NCBI GenBank assembly: GCA_050741915.1
Contig: JBOGEX010000106.1
Coordinates: 1-64,000, forward strand
Direction of reading: 5' to 3'
DNA: 64,000 nt
Origin: JACCTH01 sp050741915
GTDB taxonomy: Bacteria > Actinomycetota > Acidimicrobiia > Spongiisociales > ZC4RG35
Both the position numbers and the translations under genes were made by a program. The notes under the pieces were generated by a model. The model did not search any database. It saw only the letters and a program-made list of their open reading frames with translations, and had not been told where the DNA came from. The first letter of the stretch is position 1. Each line of letters starts with the position of its first letter. This document shows positions 52,616 through 61,038 of this stretch, piece after piece.

Positions 52616-53149
52616 TTACGTAGGCGTCGTCGCGACGAATGAGGGCGGAGCGATGCTCTCGACTTGGACCGTGGTGGTTGTGAGGCCGTCCTCGATCTGG
52701 CTCTCGCCCGGGAAGCGGGCCAACAACTTGGCGATGCCTTGATTCTCGGGGAGGGAAACGAAGATCAACCGACGTATCTCCGCGTCCCTCGCCAGGACCG
52801 CGAGGAAACGGACCAACATTTCGCCGATCCCCTTTCTCTGCCAGTCGTCGACGACGGTGATCGCTACTTCGGCCTCCTCTTCATCGAGCCGGATCAGGCG
52901 CCCCACGCCAACCGGTTCACCCTCGGACAACACGCCCCAGGCCTGATGATCCCGCTGGTCAACCTCGGTTAGGTAGGCCAATTGGGTGCGAGTGAGGTGA
53001 TCGGTCGGAACCAAAAATCGCAAACGGCGCGACCGGTCAGAAAGCCGCGTCATCCCCTTTGCCAGCAATGGCTTGTCCTCCGGGCGCACGGGCCGGAGCA
53101 CGATCTTGGTTCCGCCGGAGAGCTCGATGTGAATGGGTTCTCTTTTCAT
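52616..53149 (-). CDS. GNAT family N-acetyltransferase
   Basis: This 177-residue protein has the acetyl-CoA binding segment 'WQRKGIGEMLVRFLAVLARD' and the preceding strand 'EVAITVVDDW' of the GNAT fold. The N-terminus ('LSGGTKIVLRPVRPEDKPLL') is typical of the Pat-like group. The substrate is unknown. It is divergent from the DNA methyltransferase gene across about 80 nt. Confidence 0.88.
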   Translation of the reverse strand: MKREPIHIELSGGTKIVLRPVRPEDKPLLAKGMTRLSDRSRRLRFLVPTDHLTRTQLAYLTEVDQRDHQAWGVLSEGEPVGVGRLIRLDEEEAEVAITVVDDWQRKGIGEMLVRFLAVLARDAEIRRLIFVSLPENQGIAKLLARFPGESQIEDGLTTTTVQVESIAPPSFVATTPT

Positions 53150-53231
53150 GTTGTTTCTGACTCACGCTTGCAATTGCAAGCATAGTGCACGCGATCCTTG
53201 ATTCCAGAGCCATTCCAGGAGGGGCGGTAGT

Positions 53232-54143
53232 GTGGCCACGATGCCCCGGCGCCCCACGGCTACGTCTGCTTTTGGTTCGGGCCGTCGGGAAAGTCACGAC
53301 TCCACCGACTTCTACCGGCGGTTTCCGCTTCCCGTCATTTCCTCGGACGACGGTGTCGAACCGCCCGTGGTGGTCGACCAGCTCTTCGTGGGCGACGCTC
53401 GCCTTATGAACGCCGACCAGGTGGCCGACCGATCGGTGGCTCTGGTCGTGACTTCGCCCCCGTACTTCACGGGCAAGGAGTACGAGGAAAACATCGTCGC
53501 CGGCGCCGAGCCGGATGCGTATCGCACCTACCTCGACATGCTCCGCGATGTCTTCTCAGTTTGCGGCGCCAAACTGGAACCGGGAGGGAAGCTAGCGGTC
53601 AACGTCGCCAACCTCGGACGCCGGCCCTATCGATCGCTGGCGGCCGATCTCATCACCATTCTGCAAGACGATCTCGGTCTCCTGCTGCGCGGAGAGATTG
53701 TGTGGCGCAAAGCCAAGGGGCAGAGCGGATCCTGCGCCTGGGGTAGCTACCGAAGTCCAGCGAACCCGGTCTTGCGCGATCTCACCGAACGCGTCATTGT
53801 CGCCAGCAAGGGGCGCTTCGACCGAGCGATCAGCCGCAGCGAGCGCGAGAGGCGAGGTTTACCCCACCTCGCCACCATTTCGGCCGAGGAGTTCATGCAG
53901 GCCACTCTCGACCTGTGGGAGATTCCATCTGCGAGCGCCACTCGAGTCGGCCATCCGGCACCGTTCCCGGTCGATCTGCCCCGGCGATTGATCGAGCTCT
54001 ACACCTACGCCGGTGACCTCGTGTTGGACCCGTTCATCGGCTCCGGCACCACCGCGGTCGCGGCTCAGCAAAGTGGCCGACACTATGTGGGCTTCGACAT
54101 GGAAGCGGCCTATATCGAACTGGCCCACCGGCGCCTCGCCTAG
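53232..54143 (+). CDS. Solitary site-specific DNA methyltransferase (beta-class order)
   Basis: This 303-residue enzyme has catalytic motif IV 'VVTSPPYFTGKEYEE' near residues 73-87, and the SAM-binding 'DPFIGSGTTAVAAQQSGRHY' near residues 263-282. That order (catalytic first, SAM second) and the TSPPY form fit N4-cytosine or N6-adenine beta-class methyltransferases. No restriction endonuclease or specificity gene is adjacent, so it is probably a regulatory orphan methylase. GTG at 53232 or ATG at 53241 may be the start. Confidence 0.88.
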   Translation: MATMPRRPTATSAFGSGRRESHDSTDFYRRFPLPVISSDDGVEPPVVVDQLFVGDARLMNADQVADRSVALVVTSPPYFTGKEYEENIVAGAEPDAYRTYLDMLRDVFSVCGAKLEPGGKLAVNVANLGRRPYRSLAADLITILQDDLGLLLRGEIVWRKAKGQSGSCAWGSYRSPANPVLRDLTERVIVASKGRFDRAISRSERERRGLPHLATISAEEFMQATLDLWEIPSASATRVGHPAPFPVDLPRRLIELYTYAGDLVLDPFIGSGTTAVAAQQSGRHYVGFDMEAAYIELAHRRLA

Positions 54144-54152
54144 ATCGACGAC

Positions 54153-54262
54153 CGGAGCGAGCGTTGGGGGGAGTGGCCCGAAGGCCCGGAGGGGGGTGGT
54201 CCCCGGCGGCCGAAGGGCCGAGGGGCGTGGTTGGTTCGTGTCCTCCCCGGCTGCGCCGGGAA
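54153..54262. repeat. G-run palindrome element, copy
   Basis: It contains GGGGGGAGTGGCCCGAAGGC, then CCGGAGGGGGGTGG, a second GGCCGAAGGGCCGAGGGG, and a final CTCCCCGGCTGCGCCGGG. It lies between the convergent methyltransferase and lon genes and matches the elements at 28328 and 42039. Confidence 0.7.
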
Positions 54263-54266
54263 ATCC

Positions 54267-56573
54267 TTAGGACTCGAGGGCGAGCTCGAGGACCTGGTCG
54301 ATCGTTTCGACCGGGTGAAAAGTCATACGCTCGCGCACCGACTCGGGAATGTCGTCGAGGTCGATCTCATTCCGCTGCGGGAAAAGCACGGTGGTGAGTC
54401 CGGCCCGGTGGGCTGCCAGCACCTTCTGCTTCAACCCGCCGATGGGCAGGACCTTTCCCCGCAACGTCACCTCACCGGTCATCCCCACCTCCGAGCGAAC
54501 CTTGCGGCCGGTGATGAGCGATGCGACCGCAGTCACCATCGTGATTCCGGCTGAGGGTCCGTCCTTCGGTACAGCCCCGGCCGGGACGTGGACATGGAAT
54601 CGCCGCTTGAGGGCAGCTGGTTCGACCGAGAGCTCGCCGGCGTGCGCCTCGACATATGAGAGCGCGATCCGGGCCGACTCCTTCATCACATCGCCGAGCT
54701 GACCGGTGAGGGTGAGTCCGGGCTCGCCTTCGGTGGCCGAAGCCTCGATGAAGAGCACGTCACCCCCCGTTCCCGTGACAGCCAGACCAGTGGCCACCCC
54801 CGGGACGTCGGTCCGATCCTTCGCCTCGTCGTGCCAGACCTTGGGCTTGCCGAGGTACTCAACGACATCGTCGCCGTCGACGGCGATCGCTCCGTTCTCC
54901 TCGCCATCTCGCTTGGCGACCTTGGTCGCCACCTTGCGAGAGAGCTTGCCGAGCTCTCGTTCCAGCGAACGGACTCCGGCCTCCCGGGTGTAGCGATCCA
55001 CCACCACCCCCAGGGCTGCCTCGGTGACCGAGATCTCTTCGGGCTCGAGTCCCGCCTGCCGAATCTGTCGCGGCAACAGGTGATCGCGAGCAATGGCCAC
55101 CTTCTCTTCGTCGGTGTAGCCATCGAGGCGAATGACTTCAGTTCGGTCCAGGAGTGGAGCCGGAATGGTCTCAACCACGTTGGCCGTGGCGATGAAGAGC
55201 ACGTCCGAGAGGTCGAGGTCGACCTCCAGGTAGTGATCGCGGAAAGTGTGGTTCTGGGCTGGGTCCAGCACCTCCAGCAAGGCCGACGAAGGATCGCCTC
55301 GCCAGTCGCTTCCTACCTTGTCCATCTCGTCGAGCAAGAAGACAGGGTTCATAGTGGCGGCTTCGGTCAGGGCCCGGGCGATCCGGCCCGGGCGCGCACC
55401 AACGTAAGTCCGGCGGTGTCCTCGCACCTCTGCCTCGTCACGAATGCCACCGAGGGCCACCCGCACGAACTTGCGGCCGAGGGCGCGGGCCACCGACTCG
55501 CCCAGGGAGGTTTTGCCAACCCCCGGAGGGCCGACCAGGAGAAGGATGGCGCCGGACTGACGTGAGTTCTCCTCGTTGAGTCCACGTTCCTGGCGTAGCT
55601 TGCGAACGGCCAAATGCTCGACGATTCGCTCCTTCACGTCGTGGAGGCCAGTGTGATCAGCGTCGAGCACCGCCCAGGCCTCGTTCAAGTCGAGCCGGTC
55701 CTCGGAGCGCTTTCCCCAGGGAAGGTCGAACATCGTGTCGAGCCAGGTCCTGATCCACGAATGCTCCGGTGACTGCTCGGACATCCGCTCGAGACGATCG
55801 ATCTCGCGCTCGACGGCTTCCTTCACCTTCGCGGGGAAGGCTGTGTCCTCGAGTCGAGTGCGGTAACTGTCAGACGCTCCCTGCTCCTCGCCCAGCTCCT
55901 TCTTGATCGCCTCCATCTGCTGGCGGAGCAAATACTCGCGCTGGCTCTTGTCGATCCGCTCGGCGGCGTCGTCGCGCACCCGCCGGCGCAATTCGAGGTC
56001 GGCGAGGACTTCGCGCATCCAGGTCAAGAGCTTGCCCAGACGCTCTCTTACATCGAGCGTCTCCAAGATCTCGACCTTCTGCTCCAGCGTGAGATCCGGT
56101 GAATAAACGGCGAGGTCGGCGAGCTGGGAGGGATTTTCCAGTCCGAGGATTCTTTCCGCCACCGCCCCGACTCCACGGTGCTCGAGAACCTCGGTGACGA
56201 CCGCCCGGTACTCGGTGACAAGGTCGTCGAGGGCCTCGTCGTGGACGTCGACTTCGGGATAGGGCTCGACTTCGACCCAAAGGGCACCGGCGGTGTCGGT
56301 GGAACCACTCCCTACCCGGGCTCGGCCGACTCCGGAAACGACGACGTTCCCTTCGTCATCGCTTTGCTGGATCTCGGCGATCGTTCCGACCGAGGCGTAT
56401 CTCCCGGCCACTCGCGGCACCAAGATCAGCTGCCCGCCGGCCTGTTCCGACGCAGCCAAGGCGATCTTTCCCTCCGAGGTCTCGATACGGAGGGTGACGA
56501 CCATGTGGGGAAAAACCACCCCGTTGCGAAGAGGTAGAACGGGGAGGGTTTGGGTATCGAGGTTCTGGGTCAA
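54267..56573 (-). CDS. lon: ATP-dependent Lon protease
   Basis: This 768-residue cytoplasmic protease has the N-terminal substrate domain ('LPVLPLRNGVVFPHMVV'), the AAA module with Walker A 'GPPGVGKTSLGESVARAL' and Walker B 'PVFLLDEMDKVG', and the C-terminal protease domain. The catalytic Ser is in 'PKDGPSAGITMVT' and the Lys in 'IGGLKQKVLAAHR'. TTG at 56573 is chosen because AGGAG lies 6 nt upstream; the longer frame reaches into the shared promoter region. It diverges from dnaK, as part of the heat-shock locus. Confidence 0.95.
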   Translation of the reverse strand: MTQNLDTQTLPVLPLRNGVVFPHMVVTLRIETSEGKIALAASEQAGGQLILVPRVAGRYASVGTIAEIQQSDDEGNVVVSGVGRARVGSGSTDTAGALWVEVEPYPEVDVHDEALDDLVTEYRAVVTEVLEHRGVGAVAERILGLENPSQLADLAVYSPDLTLEQKVEILETLDVRERLGKLLTWMREVLADLELRRRVRDDAAERIDKSQREYLLRQQMEAIKKELGEEQGASDSYRTRLEDTAFPAKVKEAVEREIDRLERMSEQSPEHSWIRTWLDTMFDLPWGKRSEDRLDLNEAWAVLDADHTGLHDVKERIVEHLAVRKLRQERGLNEENSRQSGAILLLVGPPGVGKTSLGESVARALGRKFVRVALGGIRDEAEVRGHRRTYVGARPGRIARALTEAATMNPVFLLDEMDKVGSDWRGDPSSALLEVLDPAQNHTFRDHYLEVDLDLSDVLFIATANVVETIPAPLLDRTEVIRLDGYTDEEKVAIARDHLLPRQIRQAGLEPEEISVTEAALGVVVDRYTREAGVRSLERELGKLSRKVATKVAKRDGEENGAIAVDGDDVVEYLGKPKVWHDEAKDRTDVPGVATGLAVTGTGGDVLFIEASATEGEPGLTLTGQLGDVMKESARIALSYVEAHAGELSVEPAALKRRFHVHVPAGAVPKDGPSAGITMVTAVASLITGRKVRSEVGMTGEVTLRGKVLPIGGLKQKVLAAHRAGLTTVLFPQRNEIDLDDIPESVRERMTFHPVETIDQVLELALES

Positions 56574-56644
56574 AAATTGCTCCTGATAAAGAATCTGAGG
56601 GTGAAAACGCCCCGCCAGGGGGCAATATTTCGGCTTTGTGGAAT

Positions 56645-56671
56645 ATGACAATACCCTGCTCAAGTTATAGT
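56645..56671 (+). promoter_or_regulatory. Probable dnaK promoter with a HAIR-like half site
   Basis: ATGACA (56645-56650) and TATAGT (56666-56671) are spaced by 15 nt upstream of dnaK. CTCAAG at 56659-56664 matches half of the HspR operator (CTTGAGT-N7-ACTCAAG). The reverse strand has TTGTCA at 56651-56646 as a possible lon -35 box. Only a half site is clear. Confidence 0.35.
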
Positions 56672-56704
56672 CGTCGCAAGCACTAAATCTATGTAGGAGC
56701 AGAT

Positions 56705-58540
56705 ATGGCCCGTGCAGTCGGCATCGACCTTGGAACCACCAACAGCGTCATCGCCACGCTGGAAGGGGGCGAACCCACCATCATCCCCAACGCCGAAGGG
56801 TCTCGCACCACACCCTCGGTCGTGGCTTTCAAGGAGGGTCAGGTTTTGGTCGGCGAGGTTGCCAAGCGCCAGGCCATCACCAACCCCGACCGCACCATCC
56901 GCTCGGTCAAGCGAGAGATGGGCACCGACTGGTCCATTGCGATCGAGGGAAAGAACTACACCGCGCAGGAGATTTCGGCTCGCATCCTCATGAAGCTCAA
57001 GCGCGATGCCGAAGCCTTCCTGGGCGACACCATCACCGACGCCGTCATCACCGTTCCCGCCTACTTCGGCGACGCCCAGCGCACCGCCACCAAGGAAGCG
57101 GGCCAGATCGCCGGACTCAACGTGCTCCGAATCATCAACGAGCCGACCGCTGCCTCGCTGGCCTACGGTCTCGACAAGGAAAACACCGACCACACCATCT
57201 TGGTCTTCGACTTGGGCGGTGGAACTTTTGACGTTTCCGTGCTCGAGATCGGCGAAGGCGTCTTCGAGGTCAAAGCCACCTCGGGTGACACCCACCTCGG
57301 CGGCGACGATTGGGACCAGGCCATCGTCGACTGGTTGATAACCGGTTTCAAGAACGACCACGGGGTCGACCTGGGCAAGGACCGGATGGCAAGCCAGCGC
57401 CTCAAGGAGGCGGCCGAGAAGGCGAAGATCGAACTCTCTCAGGTTTCGGAGACGGAAGTCAACCTGCCCTTCATCACCGCTACCGTCGAGGGACCGCTGC
57501 ACCTGCAGCGCAAACTCACCCGTTCCGAATTCCAAAAGCTCACCGAGGATCTGCTCGAGAGATGCAAGGGTCCCTTCCAGCAGGCCATCAAGGACTCCGG
57601 CCTCCCGGTATCAGAAATCGACCATGTGGTTTTGGTCGGGGGCTCGACCCGCATGCCCGCCGTGCAGGAGTTGGTGAAGGGCCTCACCGGCAAAGACCCT
57701 CATAAGGGAGTCAATCCGGACGAGGTCGTTGCTGCCGGTGCCGCCATCCAGGCTGGTGTTTTGAAGGGCGATGTCAAGGACATCCTTCTTCTCGACGTCA
57801 CTCCGCTGACCCTCGGCATCGAGACCAAGGGCGCGGTGTTGACCAAGATGATCGAACGCAACACCACCATCCCCACCCGGCGCACCGAGACGTTCACCAC
57901 TGCCGCCGACAACCAGCCGGAAGTGGAGATTCACGTCCTCCAGGGCGAGCGCACCATGGCTTCCGACAACAAGAGCCTCGGTCGCTTCCAGCTGACCGGC
58001 ATCCCGCCGGCGCCAATGGGCGTCCCCCAGATCCAGGTCACCTTCGATATCGATGCCAACGGCATCGTCAACGTCCACGCCAAGGACATAGCCACCGGTA
58101 AGGAGCAAGCCATGACCATCACCGGCGGCACCGCTCTGGCCAAGGATGACATCGATCGGATGGTGAAGGACGCCGAGGCCTACGCCGAGGAGGACCGCCA
58201 GCGCCGCGAGCAGATCGAGACCCGCAACCAGGGTGATCAACTCGTTCACCAGACCGAAAAGGTTCTCGCCGAACAAGGCGAGAAGCTCTCTGCCGACGAG
58301 CGGGGAGGGATCGATTCGGCTCTGTCAGAGCTGAAGACGGCGCTGGCCGATGAGAGCTCCGACACCGCCACCCTGCGTTCCCGTATCGAGGCCCTCGTGA
58401 CCGCCAGTCAAGGGGCGTTCACCCGGATGTACCAGGAGGCCGCTCCGCAGCCCGGGGCCGGGGCCGCCGGGGACGGTGGCAGCGACGATGACGTGGTGGA
58501 GGCCGAGATCGTCGACGAGGGCGATGAACAAGCAACCTGA
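56705..58540 (+). CDS. dnaK: Chaperone DnaK (Hsp70)
   Basis: This 611-residue chaperone has the ATPase domain ('GIDLGTTNSVIATLEGGEP', 'DLGGGTFDVSVLEIG', 'VLVGGSTRMPAVQELV') and the substrate-binding domain ('LLDVTPLTLGIETKGAVLTK'). It ends in an acidic tail ('VVEAEIVDEGDEQAT'). It refolds client proteins with GrpE and DnaJ. AGGAG 5 nt upstream supports the ATG. The 3' end overlaps grpE by 17 nt. Confidence 0.98.
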   Translation: MARAVGIDLGTTNSVIATLEGGEPTIIPNAEGSRTTPSVVAFKEGQVLVGEVAKRQAITNPDRTIRSVKREMGTDWSIAIEGKNYTAQEISARILMKLKRDAEAFLGDTITDAVITVPAYFGDAQRTATKEAGQIAGLNVLRIINEPTAASLAYGLDKENTDHTILVFDLGGGTFDVSVLEIGEGVFEVKATSGDTHLGGDDWDQAIVDWLITGFKNDHGVDLGKDRMASQRLKEAAEKAKIELSQVSETEVNLPFITATVEGPLHLQRKLTRSEFQKLTEDLLERCKGPFQQAIKDSGLPVSEIDHVVLVGGSTRMPAVQELVKGLTGKDPHKGVNPDEVVAAGAAIQAGVLKGDVKDILLLDVTPLTLGIETKGAVLTKMIERNTTIPTRRTETFTTAADNQPEVEIHVLQGERTMASDNKSLGRFQLTGIPPAPMGVPQIQVTFDIDANGIVNVHAKDIATGKEQAMTITGGTALAKDDIDRMVKDAEAYAEEDRQRREQIETRNQGDQLVHQTEKVLAEQGEKLSADERGGIDSALSELKTALADESSDTATLRSRIEALVTASQGAFTRMYQEAAPQPGAGAAGDGGSDDDVVEAEIVDEGDEQAT

Positions 58541-59117
58541 TCTCCCTGAGATCACCATCGTCGAAGCCGAGCCGGTCGAAGAAGAGACTTTCGAGCCGGT
58601 CACCGCTGAGTCACTGGGACTCGACCTCTCCGACGACCCCGCCGAGGCAATCGAGCAGCTGGTCGAAGCCCTAGCCGGAGCCCGCAAAGAAGCCGACTCC
58701 TATCTCGACGATCTCCGGCGAGTGGCGGCCGACTTCGACAACTACCGCAAGCGCTCGCAACGTGAGGCACGTGGGGTGGTCGACCGGGCGTCGGAGAGAG
58801 TGGTCTCTTCGTTGCTACCGGTTCTCGACAGCCTCGATGCTGCCCTCGCCGTAGAGACCAACTCCGAGACGGAGGAGAAGCTGAAGTCCGGTGTGCGCAG
58901 CACCCGCGATCAGCTGCTCGATGTCCTGGCCAAAGAAGGTCTCGAGCCCATCGCCACCTTTGACGAGCCCTTCGATCCGTCATTGCACGAAGCCGTCACC
59001 ACCAGTGGGGAGGGCAGCGGTGAATTGATCGTGACCGACGAGTTCCGCCGAGGTTATCGCCTCAAGGACTGGGTGTTGAGAGCGAGCCTGGTCGGAGTCA
59101 CTCCCCGCGAGGAATGA
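58524..59117 (+). CDS. grpE: Nucleotide exchange factor GrpE
   Basis: This 197-residue protein has an acidic N-terminus, a long coiled-coil ('SYLDDLRRVAADFDNYRKRS'), and the C-terminal beta domain ('FDPSLHEAVTTSGEGSGEL', 'GYRLKDWVLRASLVGV'). It releases ADP from DnaK. ATG at 58524 lies inside the dnaK end, so the two are coupled. Confidence 0.95.
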   Translation: MNKQPDLPEITIVEAEPVEEETFEPVTAESLGLDLSDDPAEAIEQLVEALAGARKEADSYLDDLRRVAADFDNYRKRSQREARGVVDRASERVVSSLLPVLDSLDAALAVETNSETEEKLKSGVRSTRDQLLDVLAKEGLEPIATFDEPFDPSLHEAVTTSGEGSGELIVTDEFRRGYRLKDWVLRASLVGVTPREE

Positions 59118-59123
59118 ACGAAA

Positions 59124-60257
59124 TTGAATCGCGACTGGGTCGACAAGGACTTCTACCAGATCCTCGGCGTGTCGGGAAACGCCACGTCCGAGGAGATCAA
59201 GCGCGCCTACCGGAAGCTGGCCCAGAAGTTCCACCCCGATGCCAACCCCGGCGATAACGCCGCCGAGGAGAAGTTCAAGCAGATTTCGGAGGCGTATGGA
59301 GTCCTCTCCGATGCCTCCCAGCGCAAGGAGTATGACGAACTGCGCCGCCTGGTCGAGTCGGGCGCCTTCCGCAACTACGGAGGTCAGGGTGGTCGCGGCT
59401 TCGGAGGGCAGCGGGTCCGGGTCGAGGACCTAGGAGACATCCTCGGCGGGTTTGGCGACCTCTTCGGTTTCGGCGGTTCGCGGGGGCGGCCGGGTCCACA
59501 AAAGGGACGTGATACCACGGCCGACCTCAACATCTCCTTCGACGATGCGATCAATGGACTGGTCACCAATGTAGAGCTGCGCGGCGAAAGTCCTTGCAGC
59601 CGCTGCGGAGGCTCGGGGGCAGAGCCAGGATCGAGCATTGACGTCTGCCCGACCTGTGGTGGCGACGGGGTCGTCGCGCAGAACCAGGGCGTCTTTTCGT
59701 TCAGCCAGCCCTGCCCCCAGTGCGGCGGCAGCGGCCGACTCATCACCAATCCCTGCAGCCAGTGCCGGGGACGGGGAACCGAGGTTCGGGGCCGGACCAT
59801 CAAGGTCAAAATTCCGGCTGGGGTCAAGGACGGGGCCACTGTTCGGCTGGCCGGCAAGGGATCGCCCGGAGCCAACGGGGGACCACCGGGAGATCTTCTG
59901 GTCAAAGTCCACGTCGCGAGCCATCCTCTCTTCAAGCGCAGGGGCGACGACCTCCACATCACGGTCCCGATCAGCTACACCGAGGCCACCCTGGGAACCA
60001 CCCTTGAAGTGCCGACGCTCAACGGCAAGGTCTCCATCAAGGTGCCGCCGGGCACTCCTTCCGGCAAGACCTTCCGGGTAAAGGGGCGGGGAGTGACCGG
60101 CAGCCGCCGTCCGATCGGTGACCTTTACGCCAAGGTTGAAGTAGTGGTTCCGGCCAAGATCTCGCGAGAAGAGAAGCGGCTCCTCGAGGAGCTGGCCGCC
60201 ATCGACGACGATGACCTACGCGGTCATCTCCGTGCCCGAGAAGAAACGGCTTCGTGA
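59124..60257 (+). CDS. dnaJ: Chaperone DnaJ (Hsp40)
   Basis: This 377-residue co-chaperone has the J domain with the HPD motif ('AQKFHPDANPGD'), a Gly-rich region, and four zinc repeats ('CSRCGGSG', 'CPTCGGDG', 'CPQCGGSG', 'CSQCRGRG'). The C-terminal peptide-binding domain begins 'GRTIKVKIPAGVKDGATV'. TTG at 59124 is the start, 6 nt after grpE. Its stop overlaps the hspR GTG. Confidence 0.96.
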   Translation: MNRDWVDKDFYQILGVSGNATSEEIKRAYRKLAQKFHPDANPGDNAAEEKFKQISEAYGVLSDASQRKEYDELRRLVESGAFRNYGGQGGRGFGGQRVRVEDLGDILGGFGDLFGFGGSRGRPGPQKGRDTTADLNISFDDAINGLVTNVELRGESPCSRCGGSGAEPGSSIDVCPTCGGDGVVAQNQGVFSFSQPCPQCGGSGRLITNPCSQCRGRGTEVRGRTIKVKIPAGVKDGATVRLAGKGSPGANGGPPGDLLVKVHVASHPLFKRRGDDLHITVPISYTEATLGTTLEVPTLNGKVSIKVPPGTPSGKTFRVKGRGVTGSRRPIGDLYAKVEVVVPAKISREEKRLLEELAAIDDDDLRGHLRAREETAS

Positions 60258-60649
60258 ATCGCAAGGCTGCGGCGTTGTTCGTGATCTCCGTCGCGGCGGA
60301 GATGTCGGGAATGCACCCCCAGACGCTTCGCATCTATGAGCGCAAGGGACTGGTCGACCCATATCGGACGCCGGGTGGAACCCGCCGCTACTCGCAAGCC
60401 GACATCGATCGCCTATCGCTGATCCACGAGCTCACCACCCGCGGCCTCAATCTCGAGGGGGTGCGCCAGGTCCTCAGCCTCACCAACGAACTCGAGGCAT
60501 TGCGAGCCGAAGTGACCCGGCTTCGACAGGAGGCGGAGAGGCTTCGCTTGGAAGCGGACCGCCGGGTTCGGGAAGCCCACAGCCTCTACCGCCGCGACCT
60601 CGTCCTCCGCTCGACCACCCTTCCTCAGGTCCGCCCCAAGAAGGCCTAA
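60254..60649 (+). CDS. hspR: Heat-shock repressor HspR (MerR family)
   Basis: This 131-residue MerR-type repressor has 'FVISVAAEMSGMHPQTLRIY' as the DNA-binding helix-turn-helix, followed by 'ERKGLVDPYRTPGGTRRYS' and a coiled-coil dimerisation tail. HspR normally represses the dnaK operon with DnaK as co-repressor, by binding HAIR sites. It closes the dnaK operon through a GTGA overlap and is expected to act on the lon/dnaK gap. Confidence 0.95.
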   Translation: MNRKAAALFVISVAAEMSGMHPQTLRIYERKGLVDPYRTPGGTRRYSQADIDRLSLIHELTTRGLNLEGVRQVLSLTNELEALRAEVTRLRQEAERLRLEADRRVREAHSLYRRDLVLRSTTLPQVRPKKA

Positions 60650-60650
60650 C

Positions 60651-60769
60651 GGCGTTTTTATGAGGTAGAGCGGCAGTTTCACTGCCGCTCTACGCGCGGA
60701 AAACAGGCGCCTTTCTTTCTCCGCGCGTGAACCGGCACTAAAAGTGCCGGTTCACCTGATAAAAACGTC
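60651..60769. repeat. Four-way-junction palindrome after hspR
   Basis: An outer stem pairs 60651-60666 with 60754-60769 (one mismatch, one G-T). It encloses three hairpins. GTAGAGCGGCAG/CTGCCGCTCTAC spans 60665-60693. CGCGCGGA/TCCGCGCG spans 60693-60727. GTGAACCGGCAC/GTGCCGGTTCAC spans 60727-60755. The strand forms a cloverleaf on paper. It begins just after the hspR stop and ends 5 nt before the next ATG. Confidence 0.9.
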
Positions 60770-60774
60770 CCTCA

Positions 60775-61038
60775 ATGAAGTACTCGGGACCGGTTCGGAT
60801 CACTCTGCAAGGCGTGCTGCTCACCGTCGGGTCGGTTGAGGTCGCAGATGACGAGGAGGCCGGCACGTGGACCGGGACCTTGACCGTGCTCGACGACACC
60901 GGGGTCGCCGGCAAGGCTCTCGTGGTCGACCTCGTGATGGGCGACCTAACAGGGAAGGCCCAATTGATCCCAGAACGGGTCGAGGGCGAGTTCGCCATCT
61001 CTCGGGTAGTCGGCCTTGCCCCCGTTGGGCCTAGATAG
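60775..61038 (+). CDS. Small hypothetical protein, 87 residues
   Basis: This small soluble protein is predicted mostly beta-strand ('GPVRITLQGVLLTVGSVEVA', 'WTGTLTVLDDTGVAGKALVV', 'AQLIPERVEGEFAISRVVGL'). It has no recognised domain. The ATG follows the four-way palindrome by 5 nt with no ribosome binding site except what the structure may expose. Its 3' end overlaps the TPR gene by 8 nt on the opposite strand. Confidence 0.55.
   Translation: MKYSGPVRITLQGVLLTVGSVEVADDEEAGTWTGTLTVLDDTGVAGKALVVDLVMGDLTGKAQLIPERVEGEFAISRVVGLAPVGPR

Noticed and set aside
60651..60769. tRNA gene, considered because of the cloverleaf shape
   Set aside because: No T-arm or anticodon-arm consensus; stems are too long and 119 nt is too large.
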